From: Isoetes taiwanensis
Taxonomy: Eukaryota > Streptophyta > Lycopodiopsida > Isoetales > Isoetaceae
Length of the DNA: 64,000 nucleotides
NCBI GenBank assembly: GCA_021234155.1
Contig: JAJEKV010000030.1
Coordinates: forward strand, 7,245,890-7,309,889
Direction: 5' to 3'
Shown: piece by piece, positions 46,110 through 58,395 of the stretch
Layout: each line of letters opens with the position of its first letter
How positions within the stretch are numbered: the stretch's first letter is position 1
Notes under the pieces: generated by a model
What the model saw: only the letters and a program-made list of their open reading frames with translations
Told to the model about the DNA's origin: nothing
Databases searched by the model: none
Made by a program: the position numbers and the translations under genes

Positions 46110-47530
46110 CTTCGAACTTAACCAGTGACATTATCTTGCCAATTCTATCTAGTCGCGTAAGGTAGCTCATCCCTATCTTCCTACGGTGAGACAAAGCCAT
46201 TAAAGGCGATTCCATATTAAAGTAATTCTTTAGCTTAAAACAGAGATGCTTTGGCCTCCCAGAGCCATATCACAACGATGTCTCCATATAACCCAAAGTG
46301 TCACATTGACCAGAGAAGGAACAATGGAGCATGTATCTGAGATTAATATAACACCAAGCCATCTGAGTTGGCAAATATGGCATCCAAGAGGGCACTGGTC
46401 TTCAGTCAAAATTCCTCTATGAACCAGTTTCTCTCTGGGGTTGAGACCTCCTTGAAGAGTTGTCCATCTAAACAATAGTATTCTTCCAGAGTATTACCGT
46501 ATTCCATAAATCTGCTAGGAGAAGCTTAGCCACCACTCCATTCATGTGAAGCCTAGTTTCAGCTTTAAAAGGAAAGTCATCACAAAGAGCCCGATAGATT
46601 ATAGCTGCAATATATGTCTCTTTGCCTGCACAAGACCACTTTTCCTTTGGACCATCAACCCCAGAGAAAAAATTAACAGTTTCTAGAACTTTTTTAATAT
46701 GCTTCTGTCTTTTTCTCCTGCCCTTTGCACTATAAGTCTAAATTCAGTCTATGAAATCCACGCATCACTATCCCATAGATGTCGTAAATTTAGAATTCTA
46801 TGGGTTCTCCATTTTGTAAAGATGCGAGAGTGGCCAAAGGGAGGCCATCCTTTTCTCAAGCATGAACGTTCAAAAATATACTAATTCTTCCAGCCTCTTT
46901 AGGAACATCGAAGGGGGAACACACTGTTTTACTTCCTTCCAAGCATGGAGAATTCTCCTCATCACCGGAATAATGCTAGAAACCACCTTAAAGTTATAGA
47001 AAGAGGCACCTAATTCATTCCTAGGGAGAGACAGTTTACCTAGGATCTTGCATAGATCAGACCAATGCTTAACAAATATCAAAGCAGGAGATGTATTCCC
47101 TGGTAAAATTCGCCAGACAAATTTAGCCGTTAAGGCTTGAGCCTACTTCAAAGGATCTTTACAACCTAAACCTCCATCCTTTTTATCTCCATAGAACTCT
47201 GACCATGCAACATCAGCCATACCCTCCTCCCCCAACCCCCCCATATACACTTTATTATGATGATATGTATTTGGTTGTATATTCTTTTTTGAGCTACAAG
47301 TACTGACGAGAAATATAGCACAACATTAGCAACGGTTACTCTAAACACCACCTTTCTACCATATCCTCTTCCTTGTCAAATAAAATGGGGAAGAAATGCT
47401 CACCATGAACTGTGATGGATTGGTATTGAGGAAGACGTAAATATTTTAAATGTCCACCCAACCATGATCCCAATCTTTTGATCCATGTAGAAGCCAATGA
47501 CAGCTCCACACCAGTTTGCTTCACAAGATT
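46110..47530 (-). mobile_element. LINE fragment of another clade (RT C-terminus and zf-RVT)
   Basis: Minus strand from 47,524 reads LGSWLGGHLKYLRLPQYQSI and ITVHGEHFFP, then VTVANVVLYFSSVLVAQKRI and YNQIHIIIIKCIWGGWGRRV. Lower down is a zf-RVT-like segment (RWTTLQGGLNPREKLVHRGI then LTEDQCPLGCHICQ, 46,475-46,230). The arrangement, RT C-terminal KYLGLPLG-like block, thumb and zf-RVT, is that of angiosperm-type L1 LINEs and differs from the CCHC-ended copies nearby. Stops and frameshifts are frequent. Confidence 0.65.
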
Positions 47531-48295
47531 TACAGCCTCTTGCCTTCACCTCCCATAGTTTGTTTTATATTCTCGTTCATTTATGATGCATTGCTATAGT
47601 CATTCACCTCACCTCCAACAGCTTGTTTCACGTGATATGCAAGCTCTTTTCTAAGTTGATGGTTTTCCATCTTTTGCTTAACATTTACTCTTATGTGACA
47701 CGTGATCCACATGATCTTTGTGCCAAATCATCCCTTTAAGACTCCCCTTCTAAACTAGCATTATTCAATATAGAACTCTCTTCCATCAAAAGACAATAAT
47801 CTATCATCTCTATGCATGGAAAATGAACATGTGGAGAAGAGAAAACTAGGCCGAATGAGGATTTACTTGCCCCTGCATTAGGAACCTCGTCTCGAGATAG
47901 ATTCCTTGCTAGTAAACCTTGATCTTTGTGTTTCCATGCTACTATTGCATCCACTTGAGCAGCAAATTTGCACCTCATCTCTGCAAGCTTGTTGTTTAGA
48001 GCATCAATCATCCCATTGCTTACTCCAGAACTGCCATCACATTGCATCCCTGTACTTATGGACACAACGTTATTATTACCTCCTTTTTTTCTGCTCATCA
48101 CCGGTAGAACTAGTTTTGCTTGCCGGATCATTGCTTGTCTCTGCCTTCGATCGTGCTTCAGATCGTCAATATTCCATTAATAATTTGCATGCAAGTGACA
48201 AATTTAAAACGAACAAACTAGTGAGCACTACTGAGGTGAAGCAATACTTTCAAAATGCTAATATCCTATACCCCTCCTATACAACTACTTCCATA
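47530..48295 (-). other. Unrecognised minus-strand open stretch
   Basis: A 131-codon open stretch at 48,131-47,736 (with RKKGGNNNVVSISTGMQCDG and ALNNKLAEMRCKFAAQVDAI) has a coiled-coil-like centre and no recognised family. It could be a retroelement ORF1/Gag remnant upstream of the fragment at 47,530, but nothing proves the link. Confidence 0.35.
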
Positions 48296-49600
48296 ATAAT
48301 AGAATAGAATGTATTTTTATCGTCCACAGAGACCAATTGACCTATAGGACTCAAATAAAGAGAGCAGTAAGCGTATTATTGTCAGGATTAAAAAACTCCC
48401 GTCCCGAACGATTTTTTAGGGAAAAACCTTAGCAGTAATAAGTATGCTGGTAGACTGTACAATCGTATAAGACAATTCAATACTACCTCGTAGGACATAG
48501 CTGAGTCTGTATATTCATAACCTCCTGAAGGTATGATATCAACAAGCCCACGGAGGTCGTGTTCAACAGCACATGCAGCGGCAGCTGTTCAGACATAACT
48601 AACTGAACATACCATGCCCAGATATGATCAAATGCCGGGCAGGTCTGAAGGGCATAGTGTTCATCCTCAATGGCGCCCCATTGGCAACACCGACAGATCT
48701 TGTCCCCACGTGCCTCCCGAGTCCATTGGCCTGTCTCAATGCGGAGGCGATGCGCACCCGTGCGAATGGAAGCTATCAGTCTGTGCTTCTTCATGGGCAA
48801 GTGGGTGCGCAAGTAGTATTGTGGGCCTCGTGGGAGCTTGAAATTGACTTGCTGCCAATAGTGTGCCATCTTAACATGCGTCAGAGCATCTGCATCCCAG
48901 AGCTTGCTAAGGAAGCAAGCATCAAGGTACTGCCTCAATGCATCGTGGTCCTTCTCTGTCTGTACCTACACGCATCTATATGCCTGTACATTCCATCGTG
49001 AGAACCACTGACCTTGCTTGTCCTTCCAGCAGGCTTTGAGGCACTGTGGATCCATTGCTATGACTAGAGCAAGATTGGGCAAGCGGGCATCCCCCATACC
49101 AACTACCTTCTAGAAGTAAATGATATGACGGTCTAGCGCAGTGCTTTGAAAGGGTAGGAAAACCGTCTCCTGGAGCAGGACCTGATATGGAACTGTGGAT
49201 TTTACCCCAAGTGCTCGTGCTAAGAAGGTCTTCTATACATGCTTTAGGTAGTGGCGAGGGATATCACCGGACCCTAAACCTCGGCCCTGTTTAGGAGAAC
49301 TGGCTCGACCAATGCCCTGAACAAGTGTGACTGGTGACCTCAGGCATAGAGCTCTGCCTTGTGGCTGTTGTTCTGCATGGCATATAGTGCTCTCCACTCT
49401 GCTGTGACACGCAACCTGATGGAAGCATCCCAGTGTGTGGTAGCAGGAAATTCGATCCTCAAATACTTGTAGGTCGGAGCCACCTCCACATTTTGTCCCT
49501 GGTAAGTGAAGGAGGGCGACCTTGACTGACGAGAGGATAAAATAAGCAACACTTGTTTTGGCCAAGTTAACTGGCATGCTAGTGAGCTGCTAATTTCCTG
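48295..49600 (-). mobile_element. LINE copy 7, 5'-truncated
   Basis: Minus strand from about 49,580 reads MPVNLAKTSV (equivalent to the NLAKTKI block), VEVAPTYKYLRIEFPATTHW, then a long gap of shifting frames and a final 151-residue frame (48,938-48,483) with GPQYYLRTHLPMKKHRLIAS, HRLRIETGQW and CRCCQWGAIEDEHYALQTCP. The 3' end carries GGTCTCTGTGGACGATAAAA and an ATTCTATTCTATTAT tail at about 48,295. Same C-terminal knuckle layout as copies 2 and 4. Confidence 0.78.
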
Positions 49601-49654
49601 TTATAAAACAATACTAAACCCCCGTAATAAAACAACAATGCTAACAATTTATTA

Positions 49655-49865
49655 ATTTGTTTCATGGCCGCCAAGATTGTTCGCGGTATGTTCATAACAA
49701 AATACTAGAAGTTCTAGACGCTTTTACTTTTACCCTTCAAATTTTCGCCGGAAAAGAAATGGCACGCATAGGTGTCAAACGACCTGAGGATGCAAGAAGA
49801 GAACTACAGATTCGTCCGCTTTTTATCCTGCGCTTCTCCATCCTGACACACCATTCTTGGCATTG
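49655..49865 (+). other. Possible 5' exon of the phosphofructokinase gene
   Basis: An open stretch (MARIGVKRPEDARRELQIRP near its end) runs to a GTAAGC donor at 49,866, about 150 bp before the first recognised coding exon. Joining it directly to the likely acceptor near 49,978 would give a stop, so it is more likely untranslated leader or unrelated. Confidence 0.3.
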
Positions 49866-50012
49866 GTAAGCTTCTATTTTTCTCCTTCATCCACTTCTTG
49901 GCATCACATTCAAATGTAGAATCGAAATGAAAGCAAATTCATACGAAATTTTGCTGCGCTAGAACTTTTAGAATATAGATCGGACTTTGTCTCTTTATTT
50001 CACGGATTGCCA

Positions 50013-53000
50013 ATGGTACCTCTGGATGGAATTATATGCTTTGCACAGGCTGACATCTCTTATTACCCAAGAAAAGCAAATCAAGAGGCCTCATTAGCAG
50101 AACTACGTCCAGGTCAACTGTTTCCAAATCGGGTAAGTAATTAAATTCTAGCTCTAAAAGGGAAGCATTGATGGACAAAGAAGCGTTTTATCACAGGTAG
50201 GCTTTAGAAGCAGGCAACCACTTTCGATGGTAAGTCAAAGCTACCAGGCCCGAATGGATGAGCAAGTAACTGATACTTCAGACACGACGATAGAGAAAAG
50301 AAAAGAAGGGGCTAACGGATCTGTTTTGATAGATGTGCCCCATATCACTGATTGGTTACCTCAAGCAACCGTAAGTTTAATTGGTTATAGTACATGTAAC
50401 TTGGTTGTTCGTTCCTTGTTATGTTCAAATCCTACAGCATTAGTCTTAGAATATCAATCTGCATCATTTGCTTGCACAAACAAAATATAACAACTGCATT
50501 TTTGCAGTTTCTTGTTAGCATCCGTGTGTTTTGATAAAATAATTTCTAAGCATAGGCATGAAATGCAATATCACTTTGCTCAAACGTATTAATTGTAGCC
50601 TGAAAACATTGTTTGCAGAAAACAAACTCTTTCATATTAACTGCGTTCAGAAAAAAAAAAATGTGTGCATGTCCATATTTTTTACTCTAATAAATTCTTT
50701 TTCGTACAGGTATTTCCCAATGATTATGCATACTGCAAGTAAGGCTTTTTAGAAGGATTAATATACACTGGGGGATAAAATGCGATAATTAGTGTTAACA
50801 TGCAACCTTTATCACAGGCAAACTTTTGTTGAGGAGGATGATGTCGTCTATAAAGAGGTATGAATTGTGGAATGGTGCGAAACAGTAGGTTAGTAGGTTT
50901 ATATTATACCTTTATTTATGAATGTATTACAGGCTGCGGTTAAGCTGACAGCACCACATGGTGGTATTTATTTCCGACGAGCAGGACCAAGGGCTGAGGT
51001 GAACTGCAATGTTCTATGATCAGACAATGCCTCCTTATTTGTTCTTATCTCATATTTTATACATTCATATCTCTGGCAGATATATTTTCGGCCTGACGAA
51101 GTCCGAGCTTGCATAGTAACATGTGGGAGCTTATCCTCAGGCCTCAACACAGTTATACGTGAGATCGTCTGTGGGCTGTGGACTCAGTATGGTGTCCGTG
51201 AGATTATAGGAATAGATGTAAGCATAACAGCAGGCTCAACTAAAATCTAAATTGTTTAGACAGAAAGTACCTTTGACTATATGCAGGGGGGCTTCCGAGG
51301 ATTTTATTCACGAAATACAATACCCTTGTCTCCTAGGGTTGTAGATGACATACATAAGCGTGGAGGCACATTTTTAGGTACATCATTTGGTGGATTTGAC
51401 ACATCAAAAATTGTCAATAGTATTATAGATCGTCACTTCAACCAGGTAAGTTTATTCAAGAGGGAAATATACTATTCTCTTTCTTTCGTTGACTGTTGAA
51501 TATAGGTTTATATTATTGGTGGGGATGGAGCCCAAAGAGGAGCTAAAGTCATATATGAGGTAATTTATCATATCTTTCTTTGCCTTGTCAAGTTCTTTCA
51601 ATGCAAAAGCAGTCTTGGTAATTAATTATACCATCACCCTTTGTCCATAATGAGAGTCAATTCTCCATATCATAAAACGAAGGATCAAAAGCCTCAGATA
51701 ATTGCAGTGGACAATGATTTGTTATATTTAAGGATTAAGCTGGAGTGTAAATATGAAGAGAACAGTAATACCCTATTCTCATACCTTTTCTGTCGGGAAC
51801 AAAATACATGAGATAAAGCAATAATTTTATCAGGATATATTAAGTGTTCATTGCATGGCTTAGTTTAGTCATTCTTGCATCCTCGAGCTGGCTGTAAGTC
51901 ATGCGTGCACTGCTCCTATTCCCTCTAGGAAGAACCCTTGTAGTCTTCCTTCCAGCCATCGTAAGTCAGAGGACTTGAGTCTAGCAGACCTTTGAGCTTA
52001 GTTACCAATTTGAGGTGTATTGCTACATCTCTAATGTAGTAGACTTATACTTCACATTTGTAAATAAGTAACCTGGCTGCTATATTACTATGCAGGAACT
52101 AAGAAAGCGTGGGTTGAAGACAACTGTTGCTGGAATTCCCAAGACAAGTGACAATGACATTGCTGTAAGGCAATCTCTTGCCTCGTATTGCAATAGATTT
52201 TTAAGAATTCGTATTCCTTGGTTTACAGGTTATTGATAAAGCAGTGGGCTTTGAGACTGCTGTGGAGGAAGCTCAACGTGCAATCAATGCAGCTCATACT
52301 GAAGCCCAGAGTGCTAGGAATGGAATAGGCCTTGTCAAATTAATGGGTCGTTATAGTGGTACGGCGACAGTTTAGTTAGTTATTATTGTGTGTACATCCT
52401 TGTGGCAAGGCATGCATCTGTTCTAGAAAATAATTATGTGCCCATTTGACATTAAGACATTTGTTTTACAGGGGAAATTGCAGTCCATGCTACTCTTGCT
52501 AGTCGTGATGTGGTAAATGGAAGATAAATAATGTACATCTAAGTAAATTTATACTGTTAATTTGTATTCTTTTGTTATAGGACATTTGCTTGATCCCAGA
52601 AGCCCCATTCTACCTGGATGGTAAGGGTGGATTTTACGAATTTGTTCAGAGCCGATTGAGAGAAAATGGACACATGGTAATAGTAGTTGCTGAAGGTGCG
52701 GGCCAGGATCTTATGGAAGGAAGCTTGGACAAAACTCGCAACGGCTCGGATATTGGACTCTGGCTTTCTCAAAAGATCAAGGTCCTTCACACTGCTTATC
52801 TTTCTAAGAAGGAAAATGTTGCCTGATTCTAACAAATCTTGGATTTTGGCAGGACTATTTTGCCCAAAGAAATGTAGTAGTCAACTTGAAATATATTGGT
52901 ATGTTGGATTCGGGTGGTTTTGTCATAATATTTATAGAAAATTCTAAACAAAGTTTTTTTTCAGATCCAACCTACATGATCCGTGCTATTCCAAGTAATG

Positions 53001-53296
53001 CATCAGAGAATATCTATTGTACATTGCTGGCACATAGTGCCGTGCATGGATCCATGGCTGGCTACAGTGGGTATACAGTTGGACCCATCAATGGAAGGCA
53101 TGCTTATATTCCTTTCCATGTAAGCAAACCTAGTTCTTTTCCTTTTGTTATTTGCTTTTTTGAGTAGTTCTTTTTTTGATTAATGCAATGCATTTTACAG
53201 ATCATCATCGACCTTAAAAGACGAGTGAATACTGCGGATGAAATGTGGGCTAAACTACTTTCTTCCACCAACCAACCAAATTTTCTGAAGGCATGA
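50013..53296 (+). CDS. Plant-type ATP-dependent 6-phosphofructokinase, 15 exons, with altered signature residues
   Basis: Phosphorylates fructose 6-phosphate to fructose 1,6-bisphosphate in glycolysis. Exons: 50013-50132, 50197-50370, 50710-50738, 50818-50857, 50933-50998, 51080-51217, 51287-51445, 51506-51559, 52096-52164, 52229-52358, 52472-52512, 52581-52781, 52853-52898, 52965-53119, 53201-53296. All junctions are GT-AG, phases agree and the sum is 1,518 bp (505 residues). Conserved: [47 protein letters not shown] (Gly for ATP), DNDI (catalytic Asp), [53 protein letters not shown] and [10 protein letters not shown] at the end. Changed versus the family as I know it: GGLCPG to GSLSSG, GTSRGG to GTSFGG, GGDGTQ to GGDGAQ, PKTIDND to PKTSDND and GRYSGFIA to GRYSGEIA. 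The start ATG is the first in frame; residues 1-75 are poorly conserved and an alternative start at 50,227 is possible. Confidence 0.9.
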
Positions 53297-53299
53297 GAA

Positions 53300-54095
53300 A
53301 ATATAAAGATAAGAATATGTGGGTTTCAGAGTACGGTTCCAGCTTTGACCCATTCAGATATTATAGCGGATTGTAAAGTGCAGCATTCAAACTGTATTAT
53401 TGTGAGAACTATATTTTTATGCAGCATAAACCATTATTGAGTATTTTAAAGGTATATCCTTCCTAGACTCAAATATCGTCAGCTTTGAATTTGTCATTTC
53501 TGACAATTGCAAAGCTCATAAATGCGCTTGTGTACCATTTTTTCCCCTTGGGTCCTTCACTAAAAACATTTGCATCCATTCATACGATTTGTCTATTCTA
53601 TAGAGCAATACACTTCAAGGGACAAAATGTTTTACATTGAATAAAAGATGCCGAAAAAATGTTGAGCACAAATGATTACTTCTATAAACATTTGAGCTTG
53701 GACATAAAGGCCAGGATTTTGAATCCTCCCAAATTTACTGAATTCATATTAATAACGTGCCAAATAACAATAACAGTAACACATTTAGTGACATTCGAGT
53801 ACACTTGTTAACAAACAAAATCAACAAAAGAGTTAAAATGATCCTTTTACCATATAAACCTCCTGTAAAAATAAATCTGATAATAGAAAGACTTCTTTCC
53901 ATCAGATAAAAACGAGTGGAAAGTGCCCCCCTAGAATAGCCTGTACAATATCATCAGCAATTATGATAACAGAAAATTTACCATCACCGCCACAATCATT
54001 GAGTTATGATTCAAACATGCAACCTTGTCATAGAAAATTTGGCTTGCATGCATGATATTGGGGCTAAATTTAAATGGTAAGCTAAAAGTGCTAGG
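53300..54095. other. Intergenic between convergent PFK and LSM7 genes
   Basis: Holds the 3' untranslated regions of both genes; AT-rich, no other feature recognised. Confidence 0.6.
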
Positions 54096-54099
54096 TACT

Positions 54100-55259
54100 T
54101 TAAGCTCCATCTTGCTGTTGAAAGGGATTTGCAATCTCCTCTGTCCCATCAGTTGGTGCCACAAGCATTACCGCTGTACCTCTGCACACCTGAACAACGG
54201 AGAGAAAGAAAGGATTTAGACATGGATTGATTTAACCAGACAAGAATATGCTGATACTCACAATCAATCCCAAAGCCCGAGTCTGATCTGTCGTCTTGAG
54301 AGGGTCATCTGGATCTGTATCATCAACAAAGCAAGTTTCAAAGAAGCTGGTAGTAAATAAAGTGTGATCCCACACTAATTATAGATTAGCAGAAATACCT
54401 CTCATATATTCAATCGCCTCATCTAACACAAGGTTTAAAAGCGGATCATAGCCCTTTAGTGTCCCTGTGACTGTAAAATAAACATAAATTAGTAGCCATT
54501 CATCATATTCCAACAGAACCCAGAGGAAATGCAAAACCATATGCACTGTCTAGCATAAGAGATTGGAAACAGTTCTGATACTATCCTCCAATAGTGTATG
54601 AGATCATACTATCCCCCAATAGCAGCAATATATTGAGTTTAATTGCGTACATGAGAAAAAAACATTAGACAGCAGCAGAAGAAGAAGGAAGAAACCCTCA
54701 ATGTTTCAAACTTATGCATACTGGCTAGCATAATAAGAAGATAGTTTGTACCTTGTCTTCCACCACTGAGCTTCACTGAAACTCCCTTGTCAATAAACTT
54801 TGCCAGATCAAGCACAGTTTCTTTCCTACCTGACTGAACAAGGTAGCTTTGTTATTTTCCAGAGCATGGAACGAAAGTAGATTCAAATGGCATCTTAAGA
54901 AGAAAAAACCGCTTTAATGATCTGTAACAGGGTCTACTTCTGCGGATGAAATTATAACATTTTGAATAAAACAATACTCTCCTCCATTTTAACTCACACT
55001 TTACCCTGAGGAACTTAACGATGCAGGAAGGTACTATTTCATTTTCAAAATTCATGCTGTCAAGTATTTTGCTAAGGGGGTTTGAAGCTGAGAGAAAATA
55101 CAAATTGGCGAAGAGTAAGACCATAATAGTTTGTGGTTGTCCGGCTCTCAGTTAATTCAAACAAAAGGAATCTCGAGCGTAAACAAATGAGGAAGATTGA
55201 TTTATTAACATCTACTGAATTATTAAATATGAGAGGAGCACAACCTGAAGAGAAGACAT
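54100..55259 (-). CDS. LSM7: U6 snRNA-associated Sm-like protein LSm7, 5 exons
   Basis: Exons on the minus strand: 55259-55245, 54833-54752, 54470-54399, 54314-54262, 54189-54100; 312 bp, 103 residues. All junctions are GT-AG and phases agree. The protein opens MSSLQSGRKETVLDLAKFID and carries the Sm1 fold (KLSGGRQVTGTLKGYD then NLVLDEAIEYM) and Sm2 fold (LGLIVCRGTAVMLVAPTDGT), ending EEIANPFQQQDGA. LSm7 is a ring subunit of the nuclear LSm2-8 complex, which binds the U6 snRNA 3' end for splicing, and of the cytoplasmic LSm1-7 complex, which promotes mRNA decapping. Length and domain match the family. The first coding exon is only 15 bp. The 5' region faces the Harbinger transposase, starting 455 bp away in the opposite direction. 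Confidence 0.93.
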
Positions 55260-55714
55260 TCTCGAATGTTTAGATGGTGTTGCAAAAGGCAGCTGCAGAA
55301 ATCGGTCTGTTAGCACGTAAACTGCAAACAGCTCATTAGGGTTCTACCTTTCCGGTCTCTGCGCCCTGGTTCCTCAGGAAATTGAGAAATATTTTATTTT
55401 GAAACTCATCTATTAAAATTACCAAAATGGCCCCTTCGAAAAATATAAAAGGGAAATTTACCAAAATAACCTTAATTGTTCCAGGATTCCATTGCCATGG
55501 GTTTTTGCTAATAACGTGGGTGGATTAATGTTTCCGGTTCGGCACATGCATTTATAATTTTTTATTGCCGGCACTTTTTTGCAATGTTCCACTTTTGCCC
55601 TTTCTTATTTCCACGTTGCCTTTTCAACCATTTCTAATCCTTGACCTGCACAAAAGATTGCGCGAACTTCAACAGTGGCAGATTCAAATTGCTGCTGAAG
55701 GACATTAAGAAGCC
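55260..55714. promoter_or_regulatory. Shared upstream region of LSM7 and the Harbinger transposase
   Basis: The 455 bp between two divergent start codons must hold the LSM7 promoter and leader. It includes two related ACCAAAAT segments (about 55,421 and 55,461). No TATA box is convincing. It may contain the transposon terminus, which I could not define. Confidence 0.4.
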
Positions 55715-57168
55715 ATGGAGAGGAATCGAAACATTGCTGCTGTGATGCTGCTTTATCAATGGGTAATGTCTCACCTTCATCAGGCATCAACTGTGAGTGC
55801 TCTAACCTTGTCTTCTTGGATGGAGGAAGCTCAAGCATTGGTGGGGGAATTTGATGGTAGAATGGAAAGGCAGGTAGGGGTGTGGTCATACAATAGGCCA
55901 AGAGGATTTATGGAAGTCACTTTAATGCAATCGTTCAATGATTACATGTTTAAGAGAAGAGTTAGAGTATCCAGACCTACATTTCATTACCTTTGTACTG
56001 TGTTAGGCCCTTTTCTAAAAAGAGAGGACACTCAAATGAGACAAGTTGTGCCTGTAGAGAAAAAAAGTGGCCATGGCTTTGACTAGATTAGCTACAGGAA
56101 ATACCTTGAAGGACATAGGAGACACGTATGCTATAGGATATACAACTGTTCAAAGAGCAGTTGTTGAGTTTTGTGCTTGTGTTAAAGAGCATTTAGAGCC
56201 GATGTGTATAAGATGGCCTTCAATCGATAAAATGGAAGAACTTGCAAATGGTTTTGAGAAAATTAGAGGCATTCCTTTCGTTGTAGGAGCAGTAGATGGT
56301 AGCCACTTGCCGATCATTGCTCCGTGTCAGAATCCACAAAATTATTATAATCGGAAAGGATTCCATTCAGTTTTGTTGGAGGCATTTGTTGGGTCTGATT
56401 GTTCTGTTTGGGATTATGATAGGTTGGGCAGGGAGCCTTCATGATTGGAAGCTATTTCAGCAATCTAAAGGTGGGCAAATAGTAGCAAGTGGTCAGCTTG
56501 GAATGCACTGCCTTGTTGGTGATGCAACTTATCCACCACGTCCTTGGATGTTGTCTCCTTACAAGGGTCATAGAGATGGCCTTACTGATGTGGAATCAAA
56601 TTGGAATTACATCCAATCATCGACAAGAATGCCAGTGGAGTGCACTCTTGACCAATTGAAGGCTAGGTGGAGGATTTTACTAAAAAGAATGGACATCATG
56701 CTTGATAATGTACCTAATGTAGTTTCTACTTGTCTTGTACTTCATAACCTTTGTCTTAGACACAGGGACTCATTTGATAGATTTTGGGTCGATGAAGCCA
56801 CAAAGGAAATGGAAAAATCAATTGAGGATGAGAAGTTGACTAAGAAATATACTAGACTTGTCATGAAAGCTAAGAAACTCAAGAGCCAAAACATTCCTAC
56901 TACAGAAATTGCAGAAGCAGCAAGATACATTATACACAGGGTCAAAGGAGTGCAGCTAAATCCCCTTGAAGCTCTAGAAAGGGCTTTGGAAGATGATACA
57001 CAAAGTGGAAGTGGAAGGGTGTCTGAAACAACCCATAGAACCTCATTTAACAAAAGACATGCTGATAGTGGAGCTGAAAATGCAAGTAGAAGAAATGTCA
57101 TTGCAAGAGTTATGCATGAGAAGAAGACTGCAGAACTTGTTCATGCAGTTTTTGGTGTCGGACATTAG
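55715..57168 (+). pseudogene. PIF/Harbinger (HARBI1-like) transposase, two single-base frameshifts
   Basis: Starts MERNRNIAAVMLLYQWVMSH. A DNA-binding helical region (FNDYMFKRRVRVSRPTFHYL, LATGNTLKDIGDTYAIGYTT) precedes the DDE core: Asp in PFVVGAVDGSHLPI, Asp in GWAGSLHDWKLF, and Glu in RMPVECTLDQLKARWRILLK, all present. It ends KKTAELVHAVFGVGH at 57,168, about 480 residues in all, near normal length. Frame breaks: an A7 run near 56,060 where A6 would keep the frame, and one base near 56,420 just before GWAGS. Such small damage means a recent loss, or sequencing errors. The enzyme cuts and pastes DNA, usually at three-base targets with short inverted repeats; the repeats were not located. 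Confidence 0.88.
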
Positions 57169-57251
57169 AATTGTCTCAGCAATTTGTGTTTATAATCTTA
57201 CCTCAATTTTTTCTCACTACTTGTCTTATATCATTGTCATCTCAGTTCTTC

Positions 57252-57278
<27 letters not shown>
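57252..57278. repeat. A27 run after the transposase
   Basis: A long A homopolymer follows the transposase stop by about 80 bp. It may be simple slippage or trace to retroposition. Confidence 0.9.
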
Positions 57279-57282
<4 letters not shown>

Positions 57283-57371
57283 TGGCATAGATTTATAGTA
57301 ATATATGGAAAAGATGAAGAGGAGGTTTAAGACCTTTGAGTATTAGATGAAGCATAAGAACTTGAGGCAAT

Positions 57372-57581
57372 CTAGATATTATGCAAAACAATAGTATTAA
57401 CATAGGTATTGAAGGAATCAATTGTGCCAAATGTGTATGAACTTTTCTCCCAGCCATTATCCATAAACAAGTGGAAAGCGTCTTCACTGCCCATGAGAAC
57501 TAACAGAGTACCATACAAATCTGCCATCTGCCTATGGTTGTAACATATTGTCCTATATCTCATCAATTGTCTCTCTGTCAT
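57372..57581 (-). CDS. Possible Myb/SANT-like partner exon of the Harbinger element
   Basis: A 69-residue minus-strand frame convergent with the transposase: QMADLYGTLLVLMGSEDAFH then LFMDNGWEKSSYTFGTIDSF, ending NTYVNTIVLHNI. Preceded by a TTTCTAG acceptor near 57,595. Harbinger elements usually carry a second gene for a Myb/SANT-like protein that helps the transposase bind and enter the nucleus. The GW...TxDxxxxYV layout fits the end of such a domain. The N-terminal part of the domain was not found upstream, so it may be in a distant exon. The assignment is an inference from position and shape. Confidence 0.4.
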   Translation of the reverse strand: MTERQLMRYRTICYNHRQMADLYGTLLVLMGSEDAFHLFMDNGWEKSSYTFGTIDSFNTYVNTIVLHNI

Positions 57582-57599
57582 GGAAAAGTGATGCTAGAA

Positions 57600-58395
57600 A
57601 AGAGACTCAAATAGGCAATAAACCTTTCTCTACAGTCTGTTGATCTCTGCTGCAAAAAGTCTACATGGTCGTATGAAAAAAGAGGAACAGCAAGATCGTA
57701 TGTCAACTATAAATCAAAGCTGAAAGATGAAGATTATTTTTAGCTCCTATATGGCTTTCGGTTTAGCTGGTTTAGCTGCTATATGGCTTGCTTTCGTTAT
57801 ATTACATGAATATATGGCTTTTGGTTTAGCTTCTATATGGGTTTTTGTTACATCGGATAAAGTATACGTTTGATTGGCACCATATATTGTTTCATGTTTG
57901 ATTCACACCATCTGTTGCAGAAAACGCGTTTCATGTTTGATTTATACCATCTGTTGTAGAAACATGTATCTGGGATGTGATCCAAGCAGGATCTTGAACA
58001 TAGAAAACAATACAAGATATTGACACATCTGTTGCAGAAAACATGTTTCTGGGATTTGAACCCAGCAGGACCATGAACATAGAAAACAATAAAAGATATT
58101 TGATGTTCTGTGTTCTAGTAAGATTTCAGAACTACTTTTGTGCAGTGCTTCTTAGGAACGTTATCAGAATTTGGGCTTGTTCTGTTTCAAACGTATATAA
58201 ATCTCGCAGGCCTTAATAAGTACAATTCTTGGAATAAACGGATTATTTTCTTGGCAATTTGTTGTGAAATACAAAAATGCAATTTGAATACAAGCACAAC
58301 ACATGCAAGCAATTTGAATACTAGCCTGCACAGAAAATACAAGCACAGCAGCATGCAATTGAAAATAGAAACAAAAAGTTAATTTTTAAACCTGC
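57600..58395. other. Non-coding; possible introns of minus-strand genes
   Basis: Contains short degenerate repeats of TATATGGCTT with GGTTTAGCT (57,750-57,845) and CATCTGTTG with CAGAAAAC (57,910-58,050). No coding exon recognised. Confidence 0.5.
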
